Positions 37,008 through 45,992 of a stretch of 64,000 nt of DNA are shown here, piece by piece. Under the pieces are notes generated by a model. It saw only the letters and a program-made list of their open reading frames with translations, was not told where the DNA came from and did no database searches. Origin of the DNA: Pseudomonas weihenstephanensis. GTDB taxonomy: Bacteria > Pseudomonadota > Gammaproteobacteria > Pseudomonadales > Pseudomonadaceae. The stretch spans positions 1-64,000 of the forward strand of contig NZ_JYLF01000005.1 of the NCBI RefSeq assembly GCF_001043055.1, read 5' to 3'. A program made the position numbers and the translations under genes. Numbering within the stretch: position 1 is the first letter of the stretch; each line of letters opens with the position of its first letter.

Positions 37008-37238
37008 ATGAAGCGAGAACACGTCAAGCAGCGACATGCCGAGGGCAGCATTACAGCGACCCATGCCATCCAAAACCCGGCGGCGACGGGGGAGTGGATC
37101 GTATTTTTTAAGAAGAGTGCAGGGCGTAGCTTCTTTTTAGTTGACAACAACGACGAAGTTGAGTCGTTCGAGAGTCTGGATGCGCTGGTCGAAACCATTC
37201 GCTCGCTCGGGATCAAGTTCGTCGAAGTGCATATCTGA
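37008..37238 (+). CDS. Small hypothetical protein, 76 residues
   Basis: Starts at the ATG after CAGGAGAACGCG. Soluble, with WIVFFKKSAGRSFFLVDNND and an ESLDALVETIRSLGIK helix; no signal peptide. It resembles small, regulatory-size cytoplasmic proteins found in Pseudomonas, but I do not recognise a named family. Monocistronic, convergent with the next lipoprotein gene. Confidence 0.65.
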   Translation: MKREHVKQRHAEGSITATHAIQNPAATGEWIVFFKKSAGRSFFLVDNNDEVESFESLDALVETIRSLGIKFVEVHI

Positions 37239-37255
37239 CGCCAGGCAGGTGCTAA

Positions 37256-37534
37256 TTATTTGCACATCACCACGACAGTCCGGCTTGTGAAATTACCGAC
37301 ATCGACCCCCAGGGTTTTTTCACTGTCCTGGACAGTTGATGAGCCATCGGTGCCCACAATGGTGTATCCCGTTCCGGCACACGAGGCGTCGGCTTTTTCA
37401 TAGCATTTGCCCCAAGACATGGCTTCGCCAGAACAGTCTATGCTCAACCCTTGCTTGCCATCGGGCAGGTAGGTATTGGATGCAGTGGCGCAGCCGCCAA
37501 GGGCTAGCAGTACAGCTATCAGGGTCTTTTTCAT
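37256..37534 (-). CDS. Small lipoprotein, unknown function
   Basis: 92 residues with signal peptide MKKTLIAVLLALGGC (lipobox Cys15) and a mature part with five more Cys residues (DCSGEAMSWGKCYEKADASC and VMCK), suggesting disulfides. The YLPDGKQGLSIDCSG start of the mature domain is a recurring feature of small Pseudomonas lipoproteins. Function unknown. Confidence 0.78.
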   Translation of the reverse strand: MKKTLIAVLLALGGCATASNTYLPDGKQGLSIDCSGEAMSWGKCYEKADASCAGTGYTIVGTDGSSTVQDSEKTLGVDVGNFTSRTVVVMCK

Positions 37535-37561
37535 TGAGTGCCAGTTACCGCGAAATAAGGG

Positions 37562-37750
37562 TCAGATTTTGTTTTTACGTTTGCGTGCAGGTGCATCAGG
37601 TTGATCTTGAAGCACAGCAGCCACTTCCATGGCGCTGGTTTCAGAGGCAAAAGGGCCCGCTACCTGCGCCTGGGCTGCGTCCAGTACCCACCATGCGCCC
37701 GGTGTAACTTCTTTGATCAGGTAACCGTTGACACTTTTGATATCCGACAT
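37562..37750 (-). CDS. Small hypothetical protein, 62 residues
   Basis: MSDIKSVNGYLIKEVTPGAWW... with a basic tail KRKNKI. Soluble; the VLDAAQAQVAGPFASETSAMEVA part recalls short domains that describe a label and modifier in other small proteins, but no function can be given. Its end is 27 bases upstream of the next leftward gene start, so the two may be co-transcribed. Confidence 0.6.
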   Translation of the reverse strand: MSDIKSVNGYLIKEVTPGAWWVLDAAQAQVAGPFASETSAMEVAAVLQDQPDAPARKRKNKI

Positions 37751-38030
37751 TGTGAGGCGTGCTCATTGATTTGAAAGTGCGCAATAGTACCGTCAAACAG
37801 CCGTGGCGTGCTCTGGTGCATACTCAATGGCCATTACGTCCAAGCAGACCCTGTCGACGCTTCATAGGTTCAAGACAGTGATCCAAAGCATGAAAAATAA
37901 GTCACAAAGGAACTAAGTGGCACAAATTTTCTCTATGTTGGCATCAGTATGCTATCGGGGGCATTGTAACGTCGCTGCCGCCTGATTAGACTGCGCCAAA
38001 TTCGTACGCACAGCCCTTTTAAGGACTCAT

Positions 38031-38870
38031 ATGATCAAGAAATGCTTGTTCCCAGCAGCCGGCTATGGCACTCGCTTTTTGCCAGCGACCAAAGCGATGC
38101 CTAAAGAAATGCTGCCGGTGGTAAACAAGCCACTGATCCAGTACGGCGTTGAAGAAGCACTGGATGCTGGTTTGAACGAAATTTCCATCGTGACCGGTCG
38201 CGGCAAGCGAGCGCTGGAAGACCATTTCGACATCAGCTATGAGCTGGAAAACCAGATCAAGGGCACCGATAAAGAGAAGTATCTGGTCGGTATTCGTCGC
38301 CTGCTGAGCGAGTGCTCTTTCTCTTACACCCGCCAAACCGAAATGAAAGGCTTGGGGCACGCCATCCTGACTGGCCGTCCGCTGATTGGTGACGAGCCCT
38401 TTGCAGTCGTGCTGGCAGACGATTTGTGCGTCAACCTGGAAGGTGACGGTGTGCTGACCCAGATGGTCAAGCTGTACAACCAGTACCGCTGCACCATCAT
38501 CGCGATTCAAGAGGTTGACCCTCAAGAAACCAATAAGTACGGCGTGATCGCTGGCGACTTGATCGGTGACGATCTGTACCGCGTGCGCAACATGGTCGAG
38601 AAGCCTGCGCCGGAAGATGCACCGTCAAACCTGGCGATCATCGGCCGCTACATTTTGACGCCGGACATCTTCGAGCTGATCAAGCAGACCGAGCCGGGCA
38701 AGGGTGGTGAAATTCAAATCACGGATGCTTTGATGAAACAGGCGCAAAACGGTTGCGTAATCGCCTACAAATTCAAAGGCAAGCGTTTCGACTGCGGCGG
38801 CGCTGAAGGCTACATTGAAGCGACTAATTTCTGCTTCGAGAACTTCTACAAAACCGGCAAAGCCTACTAA
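38031..38870 (+). CDS. galU: UTP-glucose-1-phosphate uridylyltransferase
   Basis: 279 residues: nucleotide-binding PAAGYGTRFLPATKAMPKEMLPV at the N-terminus, VNKPLIQYGVEEAL, LADDLCVN and the late FDCGGAEGYIEA. It makes UDP-glucose from UTP and glucose-1-phosphate for LPS core, exopolysaccharide and trehalose; Pgm at 16 kb supplies the substrate. AAGGA precedes the ATG. Ends at a strong terminator. Confidence 0.96.
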   Translation: MIKKCLFPAAGYGTRFLPATKAMPKEMLPVVNKPLIQYGVEEALDAGLNEISIVTGRGKRALEDHFDISYELENQIKGTDKEKYLVGIRRLLSECSFSYTRQTEMKGLGHAILTGRPLIGDEPFAVVLADDLCVNLEGDGVLTQMVKLYNQYRCTIIAIQEVDPQETNKYGVIAGDLIGDDLYRVRNMVEKPAPEDAPSNLAIIGRYILTPDIFELIKQTEPGKGGEIQITDALMKQAQNGCVIAYKFKGKRFDCGGAEGYIEATNFCFENFYKTGKAY

Positions 38871-38899
38871 GTAGAGCGAGCCTGCTGACTGCTTCAACA

Positions 38900-38931
38900 G
38901 AAAGCCACCTACGGGTGGCTTTCTCGTTTTT
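38900..38931 (+). terminator. Terminator of galU
   Basis: Perfect 10-bp stem GAAAGCCACC / GGTGGCTTTC with a TACG loop, then TCGTTTTT. Confidence 0.88.
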
Positions 38932-39005
38932 CGTCTTCAACAACGCCCGCGCGCTGTTCAATCGTGCTGGAGCGATTATGCTGATGGACTGCTCAGGAGA
39001 TAGAA

Positions 39006-40364
39006 ATGTCCTACGAATTTGATTTGTTTGTCATTGGTGCGGGTTCGGGCGGCGTACGCGCTGCGCGCTTTGCGGCCGGTTTTGGTGCAAAAGTAGCGGT
39101 GGCTGAAAGCCGTTATCTGGGGGGGACGTGTGTCAACGTCGGCTGCGTGCCGAAGAAACTGCTGGTCTACGGCGCACATTTTGCTGAGGACTTTGAGCAG
39201 GCGTCTGGTTTTGGCTGGACCTTGGGCGAATCGAGTTTTGATTGGGCTACCCTGATTGCCAACAAAGACCGTGAAATCAATCGACTCAATGGAATCTATC
39301 GCAACCTGCTGGTCAATAGCGGCGTTACGTTGATCGAAGGCCATGCCCGTATTACCGGCCCCAACGAAATTGAGGTCAATGGTCAGCGCCATAGCACCAA
39401 GCACATCTTGATTGCCACCGGCGGCTGGCCGCAGATCCCCGAAATTGCTGGCCGTGAGCACGCAATCAGCTCCAATGAAGCCTTCTTTCTCAAAGAGCTG
39501 CCTAAACGTGTACTGGTAGTGGGTGGTGGTTACATCGCTGTGGAGTTCGCCGGGATTTTCCATGGTTTGGGCGCGCAAACATCGCTGCTTTACCGCGGCG
39601 ACATGTTCCTGCGCGGGTTTGATGGCGCAGTGCGTAAGCATTTGCATGAAGAGCTGACCAAGCGCGGTATGGATATTCAGTTCAATGCCGACATTGCGCG
39701 CATCGACAAGCAAGCAGATGGCAGTTTGAAAGCCACGCTCAAGGATGGTCGAGAGTTGGAAGCGGACTGTATTTTCTATGCCACGGGGCGCCGCCCAATG
39801 CTCGACAACCTCGGACTGGAAACCACGGGTGTAAAACTCGACAAGCGCGGTTTTGTTGAGGTGGATGACCTGTATCAGACGGCTGAACCTTCGATTCTGG
39901 CCATTGGTGATGTGATTGGGCGTGTGCAATTGACGCCCGTTGCATTGGCGGAGGGGATGGCGGTTGCGCGTCGCCTGTTCAAGCCTGAGCAATATCGTGC
40001 GGTGGATTACGCGATGATCCCGACAGCGGTGTTCAGCCTGCCCAATATCGGCACCGTCGGTTTGAGCGAAGAGCAAGCAATTGAAGAGGGGCATGCGGTA
40101 CAGGTCTTCGAGAGCAGTTTCCGCCCAATGAAGCTGACCCTGACCGATTGCCAGGAGCGCACATTCATGAAACTGGTGGTGGATGCCAACACCGACAAGG
40201 TGCTGGGCTGCCACATGGTTGGCCCTGAGGCCGGGGAAATTGTGCAAGGACTGGCGATTGCATTGAAGGCAGGCGCAACCAAGCAGCACTTTGATGAAAC
40301 CATTGGCGTGCATCCTACCGCCGCTGAAGAATTCGTCACCATGCGCACGCCGGTTAAGCGTTAA
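39006..40364 (+). CDS. gor: Glutathione-disulfide reductase
   Basis: 452-residue flavoprotein disulfide reductase: FAD motif [11 protein letters not shown], redox Cys42 and Cys47 ([13 protein letters not shown]), NADPH motif [13 protein letters not shown] with downstream arginine ([12 protein letters not shown]), FAD-binding ILAIGDV and the dimer-contributed HPTAAEE catalytic His-Glu. It reduces GSSG to GSH with NADPH in the cytoplasm. CAGGAG precedes the ATG. Thiol defence together with ahpCF and gloA nearby. Confidence 0.95.
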   Translation: MSYEFDLFVIGAGSGGVRAARFAAGFGAKVAVAESRYLGGTCVNVGCVPKKLLVYGAHFAEDFEQASGFGWTLGESSFDWATLIANKDREINRLNGIYRNLLVNSGVTLIEGHARITGPNEIEVNGQRHSTKHILIATGGWPQIPEIAGREHAISSNEAFFLKELPKRVLVVGGGYIAVEFAGIFHGLGAQTSLLYRGDMFLRGFDGAVRKHLHEELTKRGMDIQFNADIARIDKQADGSLKATLKDGRELEADCIFYATGRRPMLDNLGLETTGVKLDKRGFVEVDDLYQTAEPSILAIGDVIGRVQLTPVALAEGMAVARRLFKPEQYRAVDYAMIPTAVFSLPNIGTVGLSEEQAIEEGHAVQVFESSFRPMKLTLTDCQERTFMKLVVDANTDKVLGCHMVGPEAGEIVQGLAIALKAGATKQHFDETIGVHPTAAEEFVTMRTPVKR

Positions 40365-40381
40365 GCAATCAAACCACCACT

Positions 40382-40409
40382 GGTGAGGCTGTGTTGTTGC
40401 GGCCTCACC
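40382..40409. terminator. Stem-loop between gor and the KfrA-like gene
   Basis: Perfect 8-bp stem GGTGAGGC / GCCTCACC with a 12-base loop in the 65-base gap between two convergent genes; no T-run. Probably a shared transcript end. Confidence 0.5.
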
Positions 40410-40429
40410 GGCAGGTAGGTCTGGCTGGC

Positions 40430-41440
40430 TTACTCCTCGGGTGTCGCATCCCTCGCAATGCTTTGGGCTTCTTTCTGTGCCTTGAAGCTCTCAAGTGCCG
40501 CTTGCGCTTTCATCGCTTGCATTGTCAGCTCCGTTTGAGCCTGCTGCGATTGCGCGTAAGCCTGTCTCAAAACCTCGCTTTCTTGAGTGGCCACGCGCAG
40601 GCGCTCCTGAAGCAGTGTGCGCTCACTGTCCAGCAGGCTTAATTGCTTGTTCATCTGCTCATTGAGTTGGCTGGTTTTGTGTTGCTGAGCATTGGCGTGC
40701 TGCAACTCCTTGGCCAGGGCGCGACTGTCGCTGTGTACGCGCTCGTTATCACGGTGCAATTGGGTGATTTCGTCCTGGCGTACCAGTGCACTTTGTTGCG
40801 CCTGGCGTAACTCCATCTGAACTTGCTGAACTTGACCTTCATGCCGGCGCTGATCTTGCTCGCGTTGCTCCTTGACCGAGTTACGGTAGTGCTCAAGGGC
40901 GTCGCGCGCGTGCAGGTGTTTTTCTTCCAGCGAGCTGATTTGTTCGTCGCGATCCTTGAGGCGTAGCTCAAAGTCGCTGCAAGCTTGATTCAGGGCGGCG
41001 TTGCGCGTCTGCTCGGTTTGCAGCATAGAGCGCGTTGACGCCAGGCTTGCGGTTTCCTCAGTCAAGGCTTGCGCCTGAATCTCCAGTTGCTGCTGCAAAA
41101 CACCCAGCGCTTGCTGGGCCTCGGACAGCTGATCTTGCAACTGGTTTTTAAGTTGCTCGTAATGAGCCTGTGCGCGATCTATCGGCTCCTGGGCCTGTAC
41201 CTGCAAGCGATGGGCGAGGCGGGCGACCAGTTCAGCCAGCTCATCCTCCAGCTCGGCATGCGATACGCCGCGGCGCGTATCGCTCTCGTCCAGCTCCTTT
41301 AGATACCGGTGAATGGTGGTTTTTGAGCCGGTATTGCCCATTTCAATACGTACAGCATCGATGCTCGGGTGTTCGCCACGGGCAAGGATTGCTGTGCGCG
41401 CAATTTGGACCACTGCTTTGTTAACGCCGCCACGGGCCAT
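40430..41440 (-). CDS. KfrA-like DNA-binding coiled-coil protein
   Basis: 336 residues. N-terminal KfrA_N-type DNA-binding domain (about 1-115: ARTAILARGEHPSIDAVRIEMG...GSKTTIHRYLKELDE, helix-turn-helix) followed by about 220 residues of heptad-rich coiled coil, rich in Q, E, L and A, with no membrane segment. KfrA proteins of plasmids bind an operator at their own promoter and oligomerise into filaments. Here it is chromosomal and divergent from a tyrosine recombinase; the shared 179-base gap has a palindrome at 41468-41490. AGGAG precedes the ATG. Confidence 0.85.
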   Translation of the reverse strand: MARGGVNKAVVQIARTAILARGEHPSIDAVRIEMGNTGSKTTIHRYLKELDESDTRRGVSHAELEDELAELVARLAHRLQVQAQEPIDRAQAHYEQLKNQLQDQLSEAQQALGVLQQQLEIQAQALTEETASLASTRSMLQTEQTRNAALNQACSDFELRLKDRDEQISSLEEKHLHARDALEHYRNSVKEQREQDQRRHEGQVQQVQMELRQAQQSALVRQDEITQLHRDNERVHSDSRALAKELQHANAQQHKTSQLNEQMNKQLSLLDSERTLLQERLRVATQESEVLRQAYAQSQQAQTELTMQAMKAQAALESFKAQKEAQSIARDATPEE

Positions 41441-41467
41441 GGCTGTCTCCTACGATTATGTACTGTG

Positions 41468-41490
41468 GTATGTATCATGTAATTACATAC
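41468..41490. promoter_or_regulatory. Palindromic operator candidate between kfrA-like and recombinase genes
   Basis: Inverted arms GTATGTA (41468-41474) and TACATAC (41484-41490) around a 9-base spacer, containing the perfect 12-bp palindrome ATGTAATTACAT (41477-41488). It starts 28 bases before the KfrA-like start, where autorepressor sites of this family lie. Confidence 0.55.
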
Positions 41491-41619
41491 TATATTGTTT
41501 TATAAATCCTGTCTTTTATTCGTGATCTTAAGGCGGGATATACTGGTATTATCCCGTGTCAGAGCCTTGGATTCGTTTTTAGGGCCTGTTTTCAGTACAC
41601 CCGCCAAGAGAACTACCCC

Positions 41620-42558
41620 ATGAGCGATCTGGATCGCTACCTAAACGCGGCGACCCGCGACAACACCCGTCGCAGCTATCGTGCTGCAATTGAGCATTTC
41701 GAAGTGACCTGGGGTGGCTTTCTGCCGGCTACCAGCGACAGCGTGGCGCGCTACCTGGTCAATTACGCAGGACAACTCTCGCTCAACACCTTGAAACTGC
41801 GCCTTTCGGCCATAGCTCAGTGGCACAACAGCCAAGGCTTCGCCGACCCCACAAAGGCGCCAGTGGTGCGCAAGGTTTTCAAGGGCATTCGCGCGCTGCA
41901 TCCGGCGCAGGAAAAACAAGCGCAACCGTTGCAGCTGCAACACCTGGAAAAAGTGGTCGACTGGCTTGAGGACGAAGCACAGACCGCGCGGGCCAACCAG
42001 GATCACCCCGGACTGCTGCGCGCCAGGCGTGACTACGCACTGATCTTGCTAGGTTTTTGGCGCGGGTTTCGTAGCGATGAGCTGTGCCGCTTGCAGATCG
42101 AGCACGTGCAAGCGGTGCAAGGCGCGGGTATCACGCTGTACGTACCGCGCAGCAAGGGCGATCGCGATAACCTGGGCAAAACCTTCCAGACGCCAGCGCT
42201 GTTACGGTTGTGTCCGGTGCGCGCCTATATCGAATGGCTCAATGTATCGGCCTTGGTGCGTGGCCCCGTGTTCAGAGGGATTGATCGCTGGGGCAACCTG
42301 GCGCAGGAGGGCTTGCACGCCAACAGTGTGATTGCGCTATTGCGCCAGGCACTTGAGCGCGCAGGTATCCCTGCCGAACAGTACACCAGCCACTCATTGC
42401 GGCGCGGTTTTGCGACATGGGCCCATCAAAGTGGCTGGGATTTGAAGTCGCTAATGAATTACGTCGGCTGGAAGGACGTAAAGTCAGCGATGCGCTATGT
42501 TGAAGCGACCCCGTTTACCGGGATGAGCGTCACCACTGAAAAAAGTATCGGTCACTGA
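41620..42558 (+). CDS. Tyrosine recombinase / site-specific integrase
   Basis: 312 residues: SAM-like N-terminal core-binding domain (about 1-100) and a catalytic domain with Arg151 (GFRSDELCRL), Lys179, His258 and Arg261 (TSHSLRRGFAT), Trp284 (VGWKD, at the His/Trp position) and nucleophile Tyr293 (AMRYVEA). All catalytic residues are present. It lacks the arm-binding domain of phage integrases and is near the size of XerC/D-type and chromosomal cassette recombinases. Neither phage genes nor a tRNA are adjacent. Divergent from the KfrA-like gene. Confidence 0.9.
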   Translation: MSDLDRYLNAATRDNTRRSYRAAIEHFEVTWGGFLPATSDSVARYLVNYAGQLSLNTLKLRLSAIAQWHNSQGFADPTKAPVVRKVFKGIRALHPAQEKQAQPLQLQHLEKVVDWLEDEAQTARANQDHPGLLRARRDYALILLGFWRGFRSDELCRLQIEHVQAVQGAGITLYVPRSKGDRDNLGKTFQTPALLRLCPVRAYIEWLNVSALVRGPVFRGIDRWGNLAQEGLHANSVIALLRQALERAGIPAEQYTSHSLRRGFATWAHQSGWDLKSLMNYVGWKDVKSAMRYVEATPFTGMSVTTEKSIGH

Positions 42559-42736
42559 TTGGGATCAAGAGGCGAGGGTGCGCAAAGGGTGATAGTCAGA
42601 TTCAGGTTTCTTCTATTAATACAGTGACCTGATAGCCAAAACCAATCACCTGCATCAGCTTTCCCAATGAGCCTGATACAAAATGTGTTGTTAGGATTCA
42701 CCCCATCAACTTTTCAACCCTGACGGAGAGACAACG

Positions 42737-43300
42737 ATGCCTATCATCAACAGCCAAGTAAAACCGTTCAAAGCCACTGCTTACAAAAACGGCAGCTTCG
42801 TGGAAGTGTCGGACGCCGACCTGAAAGGCAAATGGTCCGTTGTGTTCTTCTACCCAGCTGACTTCACCTTCGTTTGCCCAACCGAGCTGGAAGACCTGGC
42901 TGATAACTACGAAGCGTTCAAAAAGCTTGGCGTAGAAATCTACAGCGTGTCGACTGACACTCACTTCGCTCACGCTGCCTGGCACAACACCTCGCCAGCC
43001 ATCGGCAAAATCCAGTACACCATGATCGGTGACCCAACACTGGCGATCTCGCGCAACTTCGACGTGCTGATCGAAGAAGCTGGCTTGGCTGACCGCGGTA
43101 CGTTCGTGATCAACCCGGAAGGTCAGATCAAAATCGTTGAGCTGAACGATGGCGGTGTGGGGCGTGACGCTTCCGAGCTGCTGCGCAAAATCAAAGCGGC
43201 TCAGTACGTTGCTGCACACCCGGGCGAAGTCTGCCCAGCCAAGTGGAAAGAAGGTGAATCCACCCTCGCTCCATCGTTGGACCTGGTAGGCAAGATCTAA
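42737..43300 (+). CDS. ahpC: Alkyl hydroperoxide reductase, peroxiredoxin subunit
   Basis: 187-residue 2-Cys peroxiredoxin: peroxidatic Cys47 ([10 protein letters not shown]) with Pro and Thr of the active site and resolving Cys in GEVCPAKW near 166. It reduces H2O2 and organic hydroperoxides and is recycled by AhpF. GGAGAGACAACG precedes the ATG. Its terminator separates it from ahpF, so the two can be transcribed separately. Confidence 0.96.
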   Translation: MPIINSQVKPFKATAYKNGSFVEVSDADLKGKWSVVFFYPADFTFVCPTELEDLADNYEAFKKLGVEIYSVSTDTHFAHAAWHNTSPAIGKIQYTMIGDPTLAISRNFDVLIEEAGLADRGTFVINPEGQIKIVELNDGGVGRDASELLRKIKAAQYVAAHPGEVCPAKWKEGESTLAPSLDLVGKI

Positions 43301-43360
43301 GCCTGTGAGTCAGCCAAGGGCGGTGACCCGCACCTGAGTTGTAAGCTGCATCGCCCTCAA

Positions 43361-43395
43361 AACGCCCGGGCGACATTCGCTCGGGCGTTTTTTTT
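43361..43395 (+). terminator. Terminator between ahpC and ahpF
   Basis: AACGCCCG / CGGGCGTT stem with a GC-rich inner loop and eight Ts, 60 bases after the ahpC stop and 33 before ahpF. Confidence 0.85.
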
Positions 43396-43427
43396 ACACA
43401 GTCTTAACGTTAAAGGAGATCGCCCGT

Positions 43428-44990
43428 ATGTTGGACGCCAATCTAAAAGCTCAGTTGAAGTCATACCTGGAGCGGGTTACCCAGCCAATCGAGATCGTTG
43501 CTTCGCTCGACGACGGCGCGAAATCCCGTGAAATGCATGACTTGCTGAAAGAAATCGCCAGCCTTTCCAGCCAGATCACCTTGCTGGACAACGGCACCGA
43601 TGCGCGCAAGCCTTCGTTCTCGTTGAATCGCCCGGGCGGCGACATCAGCCTGCGTTTTGCAGGCATCCCAATGGGCCACGAATTTACCTCGCTGGTACTG
43701 GCTTTGCTGCAAGTCGGCGGCCATCCCTCGAAAGCCAGTGCAGAAGTGATTGAGCAAATCCGTTCGCTTAAAGGCGAGTTCAACTTCGAGACGTATTTTT
43801 CGCTCTCGTGCCAGAACTGCCCGGACGTTGTTCAAGCGTTGAACCTGATGGCGGTACTCAATCCGAACATTCGCCACGTTGCGATTGACGGTGCTTTGTT
43901 CCAGGACGAAGTGACCGAGCGCCAAGTAATGGCAGTGCCAAGCGTGTACCTGAACGGGGTTAACTTTGGTCAGGGCCGTATGGGTCTCGAAGAAATCCTC
44001 GGCAAGCTGGACACCAGCGCGATTGAACGCCAGGCCGAAAAAATTAGCGCCAAAGACGCTTTTGATGTGCTGGTGATTGGCGGCGGCCCGGCCGGTGCGG
44101 CGGCTGCAATTTACGCGGCCCGCAAAGGTATTCGTACGGGGGTGGCAGCTGAACGCTTTGGCGGTCAGGTCCTTGACACGATGGCCATCGAAAACTTTAT
44201 CTCGGTTCAAGAGACTGAAGGACCCAAACTGGCCACGGCACTGGAGGAGCACGTCAAACAATACGACGTGGACATCATGAACCTGCAACGTGCGGATCAG
44301 TTGATCCCTGGCAAAGCGGGCGAGTTGCACGAAGTCAAATTCGCCAGCGGTGCCTCGCTCAAGGCCAAGACACTGATTTTAGCGACGGGTGCACGCTGGC
44401 GTGAAATGAATGTGCCGGGCGAGCAAGAGTACCGCAGCCGTGGTGTAGCCTACTGCCCACACTGCGACGGCCCACTGTTCAAGGGTAAACGTGTCGCGGT
44501 GATTGGTGGGGGTAACTCAGGTGTTGAGGCCGCCATCGATCTGGCCGGTATCGTTGCGCATGTGACGTTGCTTGAGTTTGATACCAAGCTGCGTGCCGAT
44601 GCGGTGTTGCAGCGCAAGCTCAACAGCCTGCCTAACGTGACCGTGATTACCAACGCCCAAACCACTGAAGTCACGGGTGACGGGCAAAAAGTCAACGGCT
44701 TGCGCTACAAAGAGCGCCAGTCTGGCGAGGTGCGTGACATCGCACTGGAAGGCATTTTTGTGCAAATCGGTTTGCTGCCTAACACCGACTGGCTCAAAGG
44801 CACGATTGAATTGACGCCTCGCGGCGAGATTGTTGTCGATGCGCGCGGTGAAACTTCAATCCCCGGCATTTTTGCCGCCGGTGACGTTACCACAGTGCCT
44901 TACAAGCAAATTGTGATTGCGGTCGGTGAGGGCGCCAAAGCATCCCTGAGCGCATTCGATCACTTGATCCGCACTTCAGCTCCCGACTGA
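43428..44990 (+). CDS. ahpF: Alkyl hydroperoxide reductase, flavoprotein subunit
   Basis: 520 residues: N-terminal tandem thioredoxin folds with CQNCPDV (Cys near 129/132), then a thioredoxin-reductase-like half with FAD motif [17 protein letters not shown], redox CPHCDGP (Cys near 345/348), NADH motif [16 protein letters not shown] and C-terminal [14 protein letters not shown]. It transfers electrons from NADH to AhpC. GGAGAT precedes the ATG. Followed by a terminator. Confidence 0.96.
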   Translation: MLDANLKAQLKSYLERVTQPIEIVASLDDGAKSREMHDLLKEIASLSSQITLLDNGTDARKPSFSLNRPGGDISLRFAGIPMGHEFTSLVLALLQVGGHPSKASAEVIEQIRSLKGEFNFETYFSLSCQNCPDVVQALNLMAVLNPNIRHVAIDGALFQDEVTERQVMAVPSVYLNGVNFGQGRMGLEEILGKLDTSAIERQAEKISAKDAFDVLVIGGGPAGAAAAIYAARKGIRTGVAAERFGGQVLDTMAIENFISVQETEGPKLATALEEHVKQYDVDIMNLQRADQLIPGKAGELHEVKFASGASLKAKTLILATGARWREMNVPGEQEYRSRGVAYCPHCDGPLFKGKRVAVIGGGNSGVEAAIDLAGIVAHVTLLEFDTKLRADAVLQRKLNSLPNVTVITNAQTTEVTGDGQKVNGLRYKERQSGEVRDIALEGIFVQIGLLPNTDWLKGTIELTPRGEIVVDARGETSIPGIFAAGDVTTVPYKQIVIAVGEGAKASLSAFDHLIRTSAPD

Positions 44991-45002
44991 TTAATTGGCA
45001 AT

Positions 45003-45033
45003 AAAAAACCCATGAGCAATCATGGGTTTTTTA
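45003..45033. terminator. Bidirectional terminator between ahpF and gloA
   Basis: CCCATGA / TCATGGG stem with a GCAA loop, flanked by six As on the left and TTTTTT on the right, so it can serve ahpF and the convergent gloA. Confidence 0.9.
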
Positions 45034-45044
45034 TTGCCTGCGTT

Positions 45045-45566
45045 TTACAGCGGGGTGGGCTGAATAATCTCGACCCAATAAGCATCCGGGTCTTTGATGA
45101 AGGCCAGGGACTTCATGCGGCCATCGGTCAGGCGCTTTTGGAAATCCACACCCAGCGCTTCGAAGCGCTCACACGCAGCCACGATGTCAGGCACCGAAAT
45201 GCAGATGTGACCAAAGCCGCGCGGGTCCGTATTGCCGTTGTGGTAAACAACACTATCGTCTGTTTCAGAACCATGGTTGTGAGTGAGTTCGAGAATGCCG
45301 GGGATCGACTTCATCCACACGGTGCGAGCCGCGTCATCGGACGGGATTTGCGCTTTGTCGACCAGCGCAAGGAAGTACAAGCTGAATTGAGCGTCAGGGA
45401 AGTCGCGCTTTTCGACCAGCGAAAAACCCAACACCCGCGTGTAGAAATCCAGGGACTTCTCGATGTTTTTCACACGCAACATGGTGTGATTGAAAACGAA
45501 ATTTTGGGTAGCGCTATCTGGAGCGGCAGTCACGCCAGAGATGTTGTTCAGGTCTTGCAGGCTCAT
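45045..45566 (-). CDS. gloA: Lactoylglutathione lyase (glyoxalase I)
   Basis: 173 residues with two beta-alpha-beta-beta-beta glyoxalase halves. Metal ligands appear as His27 (FNHTMLRV), Glu in LELTHNHG, His in GFGHICISV and Glu in YWVEIIQP. Converts the hemithioacetal of methylglyoxal and glutathione into S-lactoylglutathione; fits the thiol cluster with gor. The longer plant- and Pseudomonas-type form of about 170 residues. GAGGGTTC is upstream. Confidence 0.94.
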   Translation of the reverse strand: MSLQDLNNISGVTAAPDSATQNFVFNHTMLRVKNIEKSLDFYTRVLGFSLVEKRDFPDAQFSLYFLALVDKAQIPSDDAARTVWMKSIPGILELTHNHGSETDDSVVYHNGNTDPRGFGHICISVPDIVAACERFEALGVDFQKRLTDGRMKSLAFIKDPDAYWVEIIQPTPL

Positions 45567-45716
45567 GAACCCTCCGAATGTATTGCTTGGGTGATCGGTC
45601 GCTGCGGTGAGCGTGATGGGCGAATGATACGGAATGTGACGTCGTGCGCCAAACGGGTTTTAGGAAAACGTGAAATGGCGCATCGGATTCGCAATGGGGA
45701 TTTAGGTAAATTTCAG

Positions 45717-45742
45717 GCAAAAAGAAGCCCGCCGAAGCGGGC
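45717..45742 (-). terminator. Minus-strand terminator upstream of gloA
   Basis: On the minus strand, GCCCGC-TTCG-GCGGGC followed by TTCTTTTT: a classic terminator with a stable tetraloop. It ends a transcript coming from the right, 250 bases beyond the MvaT-like stop. No annotated gene ends directly before it, so it may end an sRNA or the MvaT-like transcript. Confidence 0.8.
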
Positions 45743-45992
45743 ATGGGGCGCTAGTCCTTTAGCAGCCTCCATCCTGATACGTGCGATGTGAAAAAAATGT
45801 GAATAAGGGCATGTCTACGACTATTGGTCGAGTTGCGCAGTCAATAAGCCGCAACTCTTCATTTCAGCGATGCATGAACAAACCGATAAAGCGTTGAGTG
45901 CGTGTAAACAACGTCTTCTCTGTGGCGGTGTATTTATCCTGAAAAGGAAAAAAACTCTACAGGACAGGGCGGGGCAGGGGAAACAAAATGCA
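45743..45992. other. Intergenic region, possible small RNA or 3-prime UTR
   Basis: 250 bases between the MvaT-like stop and the orphan terminator, with no convincing open frame. A 19-codon minus-strand frame (45713-45772) runs across the terminator hairpin but lacks a well-spaced ribosome binding site. Most of it could be an untranslated tail or an independent sRNA. Confidence 0.35.

Noticed and set aside
38976..40313. 445-codon minus-strand frame opposite gor
   Set aside because: Shadow of gor; no start signal and no recognisable domain.
42559..42736. OxyR-binding site upstream of ahpC
   Set aside because: An ATAG is present but the four-block OxyR spacing could not be matched convincingly.
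41491..42736. Attachment sites or tRNA next to the recombinase
   Set aside because: No tRNA and no direct repeats flanking the gene were found by eye.
45713..45772. 19-codon leader peptide across the terminator before gloA
   Set aside because: AGG is adjacent to the ATG, too close for ribosome binding, and coding across a terminator stem is probably chance.
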